Source of the DNA: Punica granatum
Lineage: Eukaryota; Streptophyta; Magnoliopsida; Myrtales; Lythraceae
Length of the DNA: 64,000 bases
Assembly: GCF_007655135.1 (NCBI RefSeq)
Contig: NW_022204091.1
Coordinates: 60,711-124,710 of the forward strand
Direction: 5' to 3'
The notes beneath the pieces were generated by a model. The model worked only from the letters and a program-made list of their open reading frames with translations. It was not told where the DNA came from and did no database searches. This document shows, in pieces, positions 32,826-44,252 of this stretch (positions are counted from its first letter, which is position 1; each line of letters begins with the position of its first letter). The position numbers and the translations under genes are program-made.

Positions 32826-34430
32826 TGTCAGCACCCCATTTTGGCTCACCATTCCAAACAATGATATTAGCAATGACCCAAGCCACGACTTGAGCAGAAT
32901 ACAGAAAACGGCTCGGCAGAGCAAGAAATCACTATTCATCCTCAAGTTGGCAAAATTGAGCAAATGGCCCATGGACATGACAGAAGGACTCTAGGGGTCA
33001 CCAAAGGGGAACAGAGCGACCAAAGAACTCAACAATGTCCAAAACCGGCGTTTTCAGTGTATTACACGGACGGCACTATTTTCCGATAGTTCGCTCGGTC
33101 ATCGGAAGATAGTGAATATTGGACTCCAAAAATCCACACCAGTGCCAAATAGATGAAAAGTGTCCCCAAAGGCATTTTGCAAATCATCTGTTCTATACAG
33201 AACAACTTTCTGTATACAGACAACTTTTCAGTGGAAGTCCAAAAATGCCGGTTTCCTGGAGAAAAGTTAATTCCAAATATCAGACGCGGCCATGCCCCAT
33301 CAGCACACAGAGTAGGAACAACGCTTCAGATTGTCTTTTGGAAGTCACACAGACACTTCAAATGACTTCCGAACGGCAAAACAAGCATACCCCTCTTCAG
33401 AAGAGCATAGCCGGAGAAGGGTCTGATGGAATTACGGCAAACGAAGTTCATACTGCATTGCCCAGAAAACTCTAGCAGACATTCACAATTGGGCAAAACA
33501 GACAGCAAAACCCTTCGCGGTTTCCCGAGTAACCTCCGAAGAGCGGAAATGACCATTTTCAGTGGAAATCCATATCCGGAGGTCCTCTTTGGGGAAATTT
33601 GACGCCGAATGCTTACGTTACACAATGCTAGCCTTCTCAAGGCTCAATGTGGAGTCGTCGGAATAATTCACACAACTCATCTAGATCTCTCAAACAGTGC
33701 TTTAGAGGTCTCAGATACACTCTTCAAGTCCTTGGAGGTCTAATCTTGACAAACAGAGATTACAGTAATCTCCGGAGTGCCCAAGCAACTCAGAAGTCAC
33801 CTTGAGAAAACCAGTCTCGGCCTCCTAGGACGTCTCCGGCCCCACGTTAGCATTACCGGCTTAAGGGATGATTGTTCACGTGGTTTGACAACTTATGCCA
33901 AAATGACCAACATGAGATGCAGACACGGGATATGCTGTCAGAAGCGGACAACTTCGCCCCGATCACTTGCAATGGGCAAAATCGGCTCCCGAGCCCCACA
34001 CACATCCGGGACATTTCTCAATAGAAAATGTCAATCTTGGGCTCATTAACTCCGTTTTCACGCGTATACCGACAATTCGACGTTCAATTCGAACCACGAA
34101 CTTCGAATACGCGACCAATCGAGACCCGAGTCTTTTCCCGGTTTCTCCTCACAAGCCGTGGGACCCACGGGCTGCCCAAGGGCAACCGCCCTTTGCCCCA
34201 AACTTTTCGGCCTTTTCCCCTTTCCTCTCTTGCCCTCACCTAGCCCAAAATATCTTTGGTCTTCCAAGTCAACACTCAAGCCATTAACTCCACCTCCATT
34301 AATGCTTCTTGGCTCTTCCTCATCAAGATACTTGGATGACATTCATCCTCATCTCCATTAGGGCAACCGACCTTCATTAATGAGGCCCTTAATGGTGCTT
34401 TGTTTTGCTTAATTGCTCATTAGCTTCACA

Positions 34431-34438
34431 TATATATT
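34431..34438 (+). promoter_or_regulatory. TATA-like box of the E 5' LTR
   Basis: TATATATT in the context CACATATATATTGCC, 1.6 kb into the LTR, at the place conserved in C (23917). It predicts a U3 of about 1.6 kb and an R-U5 of about 3.6 kb. The same box in the 3' LTR is at 51323-51330. Confidence 0.5.
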
Positions 34439-34759
34439 GCCTATTTGTGATTAAGCTAATCATTCATGAAGCACACCTCATCTTGCTAGTTTCTCCCTCT
34501 AGAAAATGCTCTCAACTCCTTAGGAACCAGCAGCAAGCAAAGAACTTCATGAAAATCAAGAATCAAGCCAAATAGCTTTGGAGTTTAGGTCGGGATCCAT
34601 AGCGGGCACTATTCCGACTTATATCCAAAATTCTTCAAACTTCATAGACGACATGTTTCGGACCCAAGGATTCCATTTCTGAACCCAGTTTTTTAGTTTG
34701 GAGTCGTTTGCTTATCATTTTGGATCATTTCGGGTGAAGTTGGAGCTCTCGGGTGAACA

Positions 34760-35225
34760 GTGCCCGTCACCAGGCGTCACCGAGCGCAGCCAGGCGTCAC
34801 CGAGCGCAGCCAGGCGTCACCGAGCGCAGCCAGCATCCGCAGCCAGGCGTCACCGAGCGCAGCCAGCATCCGCAGCCAGGCGTCACCCGCGCACGCCCGC
34901 GCCCGTCACCAGCGCACGCCCGCGCCCGTCACCAGCGCACGCCGCGCCCGTCACCAGCGCACGCCCGCGCCCGTCACCGCGCACGCCCGCGCCCGTCACC
35001 AGCGCACGCCCGCGCCCGTCACCAGCGCACGCGCGCCCGTCACCAGCGCACGCGCCCGTCACCCGCGCACGCCGCGCCCGTCACCAGCGCACGCCGCGCC
35101 CGTCACCCGCGCACGCCGCCCGTCATCCGCACGCACGCGCACGCCGCGCCCGTCACCGCGCACGCCCGCGCCCGTCACCTCACCAGCGCACGCCCGCGCC
35201 CGTCACCAGCGCACGTCCGTGCCCA
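34760..35225 (+). repeat. GC-rich minisatellite in the E 5' LTR
   Basis: It starts with units of GGCGTCACCGAGCGCAGCCA type and continues with about 16-20 imperfect copies of a 20-24-bp unit built from GCGCACGCCCGCGCCCGTCA. Long alanine/arginine/proline-rich open frames in all three plus frames are a by-product of the repeat. The 3' LTR copy is shorter and rearranged. Confidence 0.9.
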
Positions 35226-35577
35226 CTAGCTCCCGTCACCGTGCTCGACCGTGCCCGTGCACGTCCATCCTTGCACCCGAATACCCTTTTAAGGGTTCCA
35301 CCGAGTCACCCGACTCTCAAACACTTCCCCGACTCTTTCCTCGTATTCCGAGGCTAGGTAAAACACTTCGACTTAGAGGAGTTAGGACTTTTTATATTTT
35401 TGCATGGCTATGGAGTATTATGGTGTTTTCATGCATGTTTCATTCACAAGATTTAATTTTTATGCAATTTTATGTTATATTATACACGTACACTATCTTA
35501 GGACTTGCTACCATGTCGGAAAGGGGCTTGGATCATCATAAAGAAGACTATCCCGACCCTATTATGGCACATTAAGT

Positions 35578-35608
35578 CTCGGCCAATTCTCTAAAGGAGA
35601 GGGTTGAG
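35578..35608 (+). other. Hairpin 1 in the R-U5 of the E LTR
   Basis: CTCGGCCAATTCTCT pairs with AGAGGGTTGAG across AAAGG, with small bulges. The equivalent in the 3' LTR begins at about 52399. Confidence 0.55.
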
Positions 35609-35880
35609 ATTTAAATTGCTCTTTTCGGGTTAAGATCGGTCTCCTTAGCCTATTCAAGTTAATTTCCGAGTTTGTTTATCATTATTGCATGCATGAAGCC
35701 GGTGTTATGTTATCCTTTTCCTTAATTAACACGTTTGTGAATGTTTGTATGTTTGAATGAGCTAAACAAATCGTGATAACGCCGGCTTTTGTTAAAAAAG
35801 GGTGCTATTTATCACGGTCGATGTTTGAGCATGCGAGAAATAATTAAACCACGATTAGGAAATCGTTCGTGACTCGGATA

Positions 35881-35935
35881 GAGCCATGAGAACCTTCGGC
35901 CACCCTTCACAAGATGAAGCCGAGGGCTTCTTGGC
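35881..35935 (+). other. Hairpin 2 in the R-U5 of the E LTR
   Basis: GCCATGAGAACCTTCGGC pairs with GCCGAGGGCTTCTTGGC. Confidence 0.6.
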
Positions 35936-38055
35936 CTTCCTTGAGTCAAGAATGAATTCCTTATCTCAAGTTTAATTTGTTGATCGGATGATGTGAAGTT
36001 TTACTTCAATGTCTTTACGATTCCCATATTAAAATATCATGTAAAGACTCTTTTAAACAAAGCATGCATGGATTCGAGTATCGATGACTCATTCGGGTCC
36101 ATTTGGTTATGAGGATAGTTTCGGTCATTAGACCAAATTATCCTCGATCCTTATGGAATCGTCTTGGTCGTCGAGTCGCGAATCGTTTTCACAATTAATG
36201 CATTCGGCACAACCCTTAAGCATTAATGCCACAAACTGGTTAATCGGGACGCTCACACGATTAAACTCACTTCACACTGATAAAGTTTACCCGAATTGGA
36301 CATTAACTGATAACTCGCGTCGACGAGTCGTCAAAGGATGTTGGTGCCCTTTTTAAACTTATCAATTTCAAAACCCGAAACGCGCGGTCCGATGTAGCAT
36401 GGACGTCTAAAAAGGGCTTTTGTGTCTCAACTTGAGTTTTCACTTGATTCCAGGTAACTCATGTCAAGATACGGAAGATCTTTCTGGATCACTTCCGGAC
36501 AGATCAACCGATTCTTTGGCTTTTTCAGGGTTCTTGCACAACCCTGGATGATCCAGGGAATCGGTCGACACCGGCTACAGGCCGAGGTGGCCCGCACTGT
36601 GATGTTTCCCCTTTTTTCTGAAAACAATTTTCAAATAAAGGGCAAAATCGTCTTTTCACAATCCAGCGACATCCTTAGGGTTAGCATAACAGAAACACTA
36701 CAGTACGGGATAAGAACGGGCTACCTGTTCAGGTGCAGGTTCATCTGCATAGCCTTTTCTTATCTAACTGATGAGTTTCTGCTATCCTAACATAGACTCG
36801 GGTAACTAGAACAGTTGATCCTTGTCAGAAAACCTGTGAAATGTTGATTAACCTTTCACTCGACCTAACCAAACACTAGATAATGGTTAGGAGGAATTCT
36901 AGATTCCAAATCTAGAGTCAAAACACGAGTTTGGTTAATTCAGTGGTAATTCAGTGTCACAATACAGAACAACTGTAAAAGCGATTCACACACCTGAGAT
37001 TTGACTCTCTTTGTCAAGTTCTCAAAACAAAGCCGAATGCTGAAACATTGGCATATGTTTGATTGTTTAGCATATGGCATTTGCTTGCAAAAACACCCCT
37101 GGGTTAATAATCTGTTAATTCACGTAAACAAGACAATAACAAACACTTTGTCTGTTATTAACCTGTTGCTTGTTATCTTTCTACACCTGTTTGCCATGCG
37201 GGTCGGGCCTGACCCCTAGGCCGAATAATATTAGGGTTCAACGCCCTAATCATCGAGCACAGGGTCCAATACCCTAATCAACACTCACAGGGTCCAACGC
37301 CCTATTCAGTGAGAGCGTTCATTGAATTTCAGTTCTTCGGTCTTTTCCCTAAACTCACGGTGAGTTAGAGTGGAATAATAACCGAACGCGAAACGACTGG
37401 AATTCGACCCTTTTGCAATTTGTATTTATTGTTTTTGAGAGCATTGTAAGGATTCTATTTGGTGCATTTTATTCTGTAAGAATTCCAGTCGGTGAGCGAA
37501 CGGTCCGAGAGTCGAATTAATCGAATCGGTCTAATGCTTGCCCAGACACAAGTGAATCCAAGATATCGCGGTTCTGGTTCACGCAGGGATTCAACCTCCA
37601 TGGTTCGATGAACTGTAATGCAAGATTGTGAACCAATTCCCCGACATATAGATTTACTTCTTTCCCGGCTTCTCAACCGACATCGTTTGGTTCATCGAAT
37701 ATCCGGTGTCAAAACGTGCGAGCCGAGTGCAGCTTAATTCACGCGGTAAATAATAAAACATGCAAGCCTAGCAAACCAGAGTACCGAAAGGGCGTGCGGG
37801 ATATAGGCCCGCACGTAACATGAACCCCCGAACACGGATTTTCCGGTTCCGCACAGATCAATGCCTTAACAACAAACTAGGTGTTCCATACCCCTAGACC
37901 CAGGGTAACTTATCCGCCCTCGACCTTCGGGTCGTAAAATGATAAGTGGCGACTCCTTCTCTCACGCGGGAAGGTGGACGTTCCGACCAAGCCGCGCGAT
38001 CGAAAAGCGCGCGATGCGGGCCCCGACGAGAGTCCACATTCGGGTCCGTACAGCT

Positions 38056-38073
38056 TGGCGACTCCACTGGGGA
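38056..38073 (+). promoter_or_regulatory. Primer-binding site of element E
   Basis: TGGCGACTCCACTGGGGA, three bases after the LTR. It matches the site type of Ogre elements, described as complementary to tRNA-Arg. This is where minus-strand DNA synthesis would start. Confidence 0.9.
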
Positions 38074-38666
38074 CATACTTAGTGGGTTTAGGCTCGATCC
38101 CGTTTGTTTGCTTGCATGTTCATTTACCGCTTTCTGCAATTTTCCGCTTATCTACTTTATGCACCTTTACTTTCCGCACTTGCATTGCATCATACTAGTG
38201 GATTTAGGTACCTCGCCTGAAATCCCACGGGCGCCAATTTAGGAAGCTAGGTTAGTCAGAGGTTCCGAGTAAGGGAACGGATCGAGTCGGCTCCGCCACC
38301 GAACCGGCCCCCAAAGATCCTCGCTCGATTTCAAGGAATTGACACCCTTGAATCGAGGGCCCCCATCCCTAGTTAGTGGTTTTCCCAGTAGAGCACTGAA
38401 ACCATGCATAAACAGGGACCGTCATGCTGGGCCAAAAATAACCTTCACGCAGCCTACCGACCCAAAAGTTGAGTCTTTGAGTCGGCTCGTAGTTTTCTTT
38501 TTTAGGCGAGCCTTTTGTTGTTTTCACTAAGAGAGTGTTGTATAATGTAAAGAACTCGTGCTATAATTTATTTTCTGTACCTGCATGCATATTTCCAAAA
38601 CAAACTAGGACATTACATCAGTTTGTTTATAAACATTAAACCAATATCTTATCCATTTAGGTAAGA
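38074..38666 (+). other. 5' untranslated leader of element E
   Basis: Non-coding. Closely related to C 27609-28155 and to the end of D (63690-64000, reverse strand). It ends TTTAGGTAAGA just before the ORF1 ATG. Confidence 0.75.
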
Positions 38667-40163
38667 ATGGATCGCCCGCGTCCCTGTCCTAGGCTGGATG
38701 TCATCATCACACCGTCAGCGGACATTACTCGCCTTTGGAACATATTCCGCCCAGTAGACCGCGCATTCCTCCGGCTCTTCATAGGAGACCTACCATTGCT
38801 CGCCGATTCTCCCATTGATTGGACCCTACTCAGAACTGCCATTAGTTTTTGGGATACTCAGCGAGCCGTTTTCAGCTTCCATGGGACAGAGTTAGCACCT
38901 ACAGTAGAGGAATATGCGACGCTTCTTCAGCTGTCTACACCGGTTCATGACATCGTGGTGCCCAACCCGTTTGCCACGATACAGAAAAGACTAGCCGTCC
39001 TTTTAGGTCTCCGCAACGAAGAAGTTTATTGCGAGCTTCAGTATGGAGGGGAGCACAGCATTAGGACCACATGGCTCATAGACTTCATACAGACCAGTGC
39101 TTTGAATGCCACAGGAGAGTCTTATCAGCGCGACGCTTGTCACGGATTTCTTTTACTCATCTTCGGAACCATGCTATTCCCGTACTCGTCGAACCTCACA
39201 GACGGGGCACTTGCTCAAGTCATCCTCCAAGTGGTAGGAGGCCATAGTTATGTGGAAGCCGTTTTGGCTGAGACCATTCGGTCTCTTGACTATGTACGAG
39301 AGAATCGACGGGGCAGGATGAGAGGATCTCCACATTTGCTTCAGATTTGGCTTCTCGCACACCTCAGGCCGTTCGGCTTATCTCATCCTTTTTCATGTAT
39401 CACCGACGAGCGATCACTCATCGCTCGCTTACTTCATGTGTTTCGACCTTCCGACCGTAACTACACCGACTGGATGCAGTTTATGGAGGAGCTCACCCCA
39501 GCACAGTTTTTATGGACTACACGTTGGAATCCTGGCGGTCCCATGATCATGGGATGTCCTTCGATTATAGGACTTCCCTTAATCAGTCATTTGGGGAGCA
39601 CACTTATCTTTCCATCCCGAGTCATCAGACAACTCGGCGGGCTACAAGATATGCCTATAGAAGCAGATCGCACTTCACACTGCTTCAGATGGTCAAACAC
39701 CACAATTTCACTCCCGGATAGGATTCTACGAGTTAGAGAGGTCCGACGCTTATGGAGCACGCGCATCGTCCAGCAATTGTACTTTCCAGAACATCCCACT
39801 GACGAGGAGCGAGCTTTTGCAGCTACAGCAGCGTATGTGATGCAGTTCCATCCATATGGATTCGCACCTGTTCGTCGACTACGCATGCCACGGATACTGC
39901 CAACATCGCACGCAGACATTTCGGATGCAGAGAGCTCAAGTCAAGGAGTCGCACGCACAGAGCTGCAGGTTATTAGGGCAGAACGAGATCGTCTTCGCTG
40001 TGAGCTAGTGGATATTCGCGCAGAACTCACTGATCACAGAGAGCTTCAGAGCGAGTTGGTTCAAACTCGTGCACGCGTAGCCGGCCAAGACAGGGAGATA
40101 GCGCGTTTGAACGCTACGCTGGATCTAGCGCAGGCAAGAGCGCGCAGGATCTCCCACCCTTGA
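38667..40163 (+). CDS. Ogre ORF1 protein (DUF7745-like), 498 residues
   Basis: This is the extra protein encoded upstream of gag in Ogre elements; its function is unknown. The ATG at 38667 is the first in frame. Residues about 1-390 form an all-helical-looking domain with an FWDTQRAVFSFHGTELAPTVEEY-type block near residues 60-90, which resembles the DUF7745 family of plant retroelement proteins and more distantly plant mobile domains. The last 80 or so residues (from about 415) are a coiled coil rich in E, R, L and Q heptads. No transmembrane segment or signal peptide was seen. Interrupted relatives of the coiled coil persist in A and D, while C has lost the ORF entirely. The family name is from memory and should be treated as likely. 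Confidence 0.85.
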   Translation: MDRPRPCPRLDVIITPSADITRLWNIFRPVDRAFLRLFIGDLPLLADSPIDWTLLRTAISFWDTQRAVFSFHGTELAPTVEEYATLLQLSTPVHDIVVPNPFATIQKRLAVLLGLRNEEVYCELQYGGEHSIRTTWLIDFIQTSALNATGESYQRDACHGFLLLIFGTMLFPYSSNLTDGALAQVILQVVGGHSYVEAVLAETIRSLDYVRENRRGRMRGSPHLLQIWLLAHLRPFGLSHPFSCITDERSLIARLLHVFRPSDRNYTDWMQFMEELTPAQFLWTTRWNPGGPMIMGCPSIIGLPLISHLGSTLIFPSRVIRQLGGLQDMPIEADRTSHCFRWSNTTISLPDRILRVREVRRLWSTRIVQQLYFPEHPTDEERAFAATAAYVMQFHPYGFAPVRRLRMPRILPTSHADISDAESSSQGVARTELQVIRAERDRLRCELVDIRAELTDHRELQSELVQTRARVAGQDREIARLNATLDLAQARARRISHP

Positions 40164-40468
40164 GCTCATTTACTGAGCGTTTTTGCCTGTACAGAATTCG
40201 CGTAGCGCTCACTCAGCTACGGGTCGTAACAGTTGGCGGTTTAATGTTTATGTTTCCTTTTGAACAGACTGCCTTTGTAAATTATGAAACGCGAATCAAG
40301 CTGATGTAATGGCATTAGTGTTTTTAAACTCATACATCTCATGCATTTATATACTGTCATTTACATCTAGAAGATGGTTAACACATAACAATTGCACTTA
40401 TACACTTACACATATATAGGTATTAACAACTGGCGTCGCATCGATACCCTACTCGGGCACGCGGAAAA
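40164..40468 (+). other. Spacer between ORF1 and gag in element E
   Basis: AT-rich, non-coding. C retains a diverged copy of it (from about 28150) despite having lost ORF1. It holds several candidate splice acceptors (for example ATATATAG near 40418), so gag might be expressed by splicing, but no clear donor-acceptor pair is called. Confidence 0.5.
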
Positions 40469-43400
40469 ATGGCTGAAGAGCAACAACCTGTTATCTCGGA
40501 GCGAGACGCGCCACCGATGCCTGCACAGTCCATCCCGGAAGATACACGTGTGATATCATCTCCAGCACCTACAACGTATTCCGGTGCTATTCCAACGCAC
40601 TTCCCTTCTCCTGCACAAGTGTCACCCAATGTTGTCGATCCCGTGCGCTTTGCCGCACTTGAAGGGATCGTTAATCAGTTGGCTGCCAATATGAACACCA
40701 ATATGACAGAGCTCATGGCAATGCTTCGGGATCAAAACCGAGCTTCCTCAAGCCATACTCCGTCTCCTGAACGCAGGACAACTGTTCATCGGAATCCGAT
40801 TGACCCTCCTATTTATGTGACTGATAGCGAAGATATGTCTTTTCCAGCAACGACATATGTGCCGACAATCACTCCAGTCAGTGATCCTATGCCACCACCA
40901 CCGGCTCCGACATCAGTGCCATTTCCACCCGCGGCGTTCCTATCAACAGATCCCGCAATGATCACTTTGCCGCCGCTCACCATACCTACTCAATCCCCCA
41001 TTTACACCGTTCCACCACCGACGGTTCCTCCAGTCGCGATCACACAAGTCCCTGCTCCCACTATGGAACCTTTTTCATTCCAAGCTCCACAAACCCAAAT
41101 GAGCTTCTCCTACCAAACTCCACCGCCTCTAAATATTCCTCCCACTGAGCCTGGCACACCTACTCATGCCGCACCTGCAATTCTACCGACGAACATTCCT
41201 CCTGAAAATGAACAGGAGAAAAGAATGAAGAGAATGGAGGAAACCATTCGAACCCTCCAAGCAGGCACGTCCCGTCATGACTTCAGCGACAGTGACTGGA
41301 ATCTCTTTCCAGGCATGTTGTTACCCCCTAAGATCAAAATTCCAGATTTCAAGAGGTACGACGGGACCAAAGACCCTCGGCATCATCTCCGTCACTACCA
41401 TAGCAAAATGCTTCCGTATTGGGATTATGAGGAATTTGTCGTCCAGACTTTCCAAGACAGTCTTACGGGATCAGCGCTAGATTGGTTTATGACCCTGAAA
41501 GCCGGCGACATCTCTACATGGACAGATCTCTCTCAGAAATTCCTCGACCAATACCGATTCTGTGCAGAGACACCTCCTACTCTTCTTGATCTTAGCATGG
41601 CAGAGATGAAAGAAAGTCAAACTTTCGAAGCATACGCAACGGAATGGAGGGGAAAAGCGGCAAAGCATATACCTCCAATCACTGAGCGTCAGCAAGTTCA
41701 ACTGTTTCATTCTACGCTCAGAGGCGCGTATTATTCACATCTCCTGGCTCATACTTCCTCTTTCTCAGACCTGATTGAGGCAGGAAAGAAGTTGGATATG
41801 GGAGTTAAGTTAGGAAGAATTGAAGATCCGGCAAGGAATAAAGACAGAGAGACACCGAAGAAACAAACTGCCGGAACATCCAGAAGAGGCAAAAACGCGA
41901 CTATCGGCATCGTCAATCCTGGACATCAAGCTCCACACCCAATGTCGGTGGACTACGCCCCTGCATTACCGATTTCTCAGCCATATGCGCATCCCGTGCA
42001 GTATATGCAACCTCATCAAACGCCGCAAGCTTACTTCTCAACCCCGCCCACTGTTATCCAGTCGCAACCTCCGCAACCGTACCCTTCTGTTCAAGTTCAA
42101 CCAGTTAGACCCCCGACTTCGAGGCCTCCTCAGCCGGCTCAACGTGTCCCAGCTCCTAGAACTCAACAAGACAATACTGCTCAACCGCGTTCACGCAAGC
42201 AATACACCAATTTGCCGGCTCCTCCCTCTTACATATTCAGACAGCTCCTTGCAGGCGACAAGATCAAAACGGAAGCACCAAATCCTCGTTTCGATCCGTC
42301 CATGCAGAACCAGAATCTTCGATGCGAATTTCATCGGGGTGCTCCTGGTCATACCCTGGACACTTGTTGGAGACTCCGGGATAAAATTCAGGAGATGATT
42401 GATGCAAGACAAATCTCCTTTAATGAGGTGAAGCCGCCAAATGTCCGTGCAAATCCTCTTCCGGATCATGGATCAGGTGCAGGACCTTCTGTGAACATGA
42501 TTAGCATTGCTGCTATTGAGGAGGAAGAAGATGCGCGAAAGCCCTCAATTCCATTTGCTATTAACTATGCTCCAGTAGAACTCGCATTCGCTCCCGCCCC
42601 GTTCGTTATAGAAGTTCCTGCAAAGGAGCCTTATCACGATAGTCGAGTTCCCTGGACATACGAGAGCGAGGTTGCCAGTGCAGAATTGAAGATGAGCACG
42701 ATGGGAATCACGCGTTCGGGACGAGTATATCAGGGTCCAGAGCATATTGACAAAGGAAAGGCTCTTGCTACTGAATCCTCAATCGCTCCAAAAGCCGTGT
42801 CATTCTCTACAAAGAAGGTCACCGATCAAGAAGCCGAAGACTTCATGAAGGTGATCAAAGCAAGCGAGTACAAAGTGATCGAGCAAATGAGCAAGTCACC
42901 AGCTCATATATCATTGCTCGCATTGCTTTTGAACTCCGAACCTCATCGGAACGCTTTGCTGAAAGTTCTCACCGCGGCACAAGTCCCGAAAGATACTGCA
43001 CCGAATAGAATTGAGGAGACGGTGAATTCTATTTTCTCAAATCAGATTTCCTTTTCGGAAGACGAAATTCCCACGGAAGGACAAGCACATTTGCGGGCGT
43101 TGCACATAGTTTGCAAGTGCAACAACCACATCGTTGGTCGAGTCATGATCGACAACGGCTCTGCTCTTAACGTTTGCCCCGTCTCCACGTTGAAACAGAT
43201 GAACGTGGACATGAGTCACATTCGTGCAAGCAAGACCACCGTTCGAGCCTTTGACGGCTCTAAGAGAGTGGTGAACGGTGAAATTGATCTCCTAATCGAG
43301 GTGGGTCCTTGCTCATTCTCTATTACCTTCCAGATCTTGGAAATACCCAATGCTTTTAGTCTCCTACTTGGAAGACCATGGATTCACGCCGCCGGCGCCG

Positions 43401-44068
43401 TTCCTTCATCATTGCACCAGAAGTTAAAATTCTTTGCCGAAGGCAAACTCATCACTGTCAACGGCGAGGAAGATTACGCGGTCTATAAAGAAACGGCCAT
43501 CCCTTATATCAGCATTGGAGAAGATCAGAATCTCCCTTTCCATTCTTTTGACATGATCTCCGTAATTCGAGACTACGGAGAGGTTAGTCCATCGCGAACT
43601 GATCGCATGATTGGAAAGGTTCTCTTGAAGAACAATTATGTCCCTGGAACTGGACTCGGGGCACGCGCACAGGGAATCCTTCGACCAATCGAAATGGAGG
43701 AATACCGCAATAGGAGGGGACTCGGCTTTCGCCCTTCCTGCCATGAGGTCACACAAGCCCGTCGCGGAAAACATCTACACCACCTTGCTGCACATTATGG
43801 GAAGCTCTATAGGGGCATGCCATTTCCACCACTCTCACAGTTTTTTGCAGCACCACCACAAATCATGGGAGACACCTCAGAGAACCCAATCACTGAAACA
43901 GATGACTTCTCTTCGGATGCGGTTGAAGCGTTTTTGGCTTTGCCAGCCATACATGCCGTCATTGAGGAGACATCTTCTAAGGTTCATATCCGTCCTGCAC
44001 AGGAGGATGAGGAGCTTACCAACTGGACTTCAATCCCGCTCTACTCGGCCATAGTTGCCGATGTGTAA
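40469..44068 (+). CDS. gag-pro: Gag-protease polyprotein of element E, 1,199 residues
   Basis: This provides the nucleocapsid and the maturation protease. The start is AAAATGGCTG at 40469. Residues about 1-250 are proline-rich. The retrotransposon gag core is at about 290-455 (DPRHHLRHYHSKM, ALDWFMTLK, LFHSTLRGAYYSHLL). A second proline/glutamine-rich linker follows. A zinc-knuckle-like CEFHRGAPGHTLDTC (C-x2-H-x5-H-x4-C) is at about 614-628. The aspartic protease is at about 870-1000, with active site IDNGSALN (about residues 893-900, Asn where many proteases have Thr or Ser) and flap and LLGRPW motifs. A G-patch-like glycine segment (PGTGLGARAQG) is at about 1058. If the intron at 44065 is spliced, translation continues into pol instead of stopping at TAA (44066-44068). 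Confidence 0.95.
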   Translation: MAEEQQPVISERDAPPMPAQSIPEDTRVISSPAPTTYSGAIPTHFPSPAQVSPNVVDPVRFAALEGIVNQLAANMNTNMTELMAMLRDQNRASSSHTPSPERRTTVHRNPIDPPIYVTDSEDMSFPATTYVPTITPVSDPMPPPPAPTSVPFPPAAFLSTDPAMITLPPLTIPTQSPIYTVPPPTVPPVAITQVPAPTMEPFSFQAPQTQMSFSYQTPPPLNIPPTEPGTPTHAAPAILPTNIPPENEQEKRMKRMEETIRTLQAGTSRHDFSDSDWNLFPGMLLPPKIKIPDFKRYDGTKDPRHHLRHYHSKMLPYWDYEEFVVQTFQDSLTGSALDWFMTLKAGDISTWTDLSQKFLDQYRFCAETPPTLLDLSMAEMKESQTFEAYATEWRGKAAKHIPPITERQQVQLFHSTLRGAYYSHLLAHTSSFSDLIEAGKKLDMGVKLGRIEDPARNKDRETPKKQTAGTSRRGKNATIGIVNPGHQAPHPMSVDYAPALPISQPYAHPVQYMQPHQTPQAYFSTPPTVIQSQPPQPYPSVQVQPVRPPTSRPPQPAQRVPAPRTQQDNTAQPRSRKQYTNLPAPPSYIFRQLLAGDKIKTEAPNPRFDPSMQNQNLRCEFHRGAPGHTLDTCWRLRDKIQEMIDARQISFNEVKPPNVRANPLPDHGSGAGPSVNMISIAAIEEEEDARKPSIPFAINYAPVELAFAPAPFVIEVPAKEPYHDSRVPWTYESEVASAELKMSTMGITRSGRVYQGPEHIDKGKALATESSIAPKAVSFSTKKVTDQEAEDFMKVIKASEYKVIEQMSKSPAHISLLALLLNSEPHRNALLKVLTAAQVPKDTAPNRIEETVNSIFSNQISFSEDEIPTEGQAHLRALHIVCKCNNHIVGRVMIDNGSALNVCPVSTLKQMNVDMSHIRASKTTVRAFDGSKRVVNGEIDLLIEVGPCSFSITFQILEIPNAFSLLLGRPWIHAAGAVPSSLHQKLKFFAEGKLITVNGEEDYAVYKETAIPYISIGEDQNLPFHSFDMISVIRDYGEVSPSRTDRMIGKVLLKNNYVPGTGLGARAQGILRPIEMEEYRNRRGLGFRPSCHEVTQARRGKHLHHLAAHYGKLYRGMPFPPLSQFFAAPPQIMGDTSENPITETDDFSSDAVEAFLALPAIHAVIEETSSKVHIRPAQEDEELTNWTSIPLYSAIVADV

Positions 44069-44252
44069 GACGGTCTTTATACATAATGCTACCTGCATGT
44101 CGGCAATGCCATAAGCCACATGACAGAAGAGGGGTTTTTGTTATGGCTTGTTAATAGAATCCCTGCATGTTTTTGATTTCCTGTCCCTAAATTCTCTCTT
44201 GCACTCGCTTCTAACATCTTTAATTTCTAAGACAATTCACTTTCATGTCCAG
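44065..44252 (+). other. Intron between protease and RT in element E, 188 bp
   Basis: The donor is GATGT/GTAAGA and the acceptor ATGTCCAG/GCTCC. Joining gives the codon GT+G and continues CTC CAA TCG in exactly the frame of pol, removing the gag stop codon. A possible branch point CTAAC lies near 44211. An intron at this place is a published hallmark of Ogre elements. The unspliced RNA would give gag-protease only, so the splicing ratio would set the gag to pol ratio. Relics of this intron remain in element A. Confidence 0.85.

Larger units (their letters stand above)
32826..38052 (+). mobile_element. 5' LTR of element E, 5,227 bp
   Basis: TGTCAGCACC ... GGGTCCGTACA. It contains a TATA-like box (34431-34438), a GC-rich minisatellite (34760-35225) and hairpins at 35578-35608 and 35881-35935. 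Relative to the 3' LTR it lacks 21 bp near 37969, between two CGCG-type repeats. Confidence 0.95.

Noticed and set aside
34698..35575. Three overlapping plus-strand frames of 158-271 codons rich in Ala, Arg, Pro and Ser
   Set aside because: They arise from the GC-rich minisatellite in the LTR; all three frames are open, codon content follows the repeat, and the counterparts in the 3' LTR differ in length.
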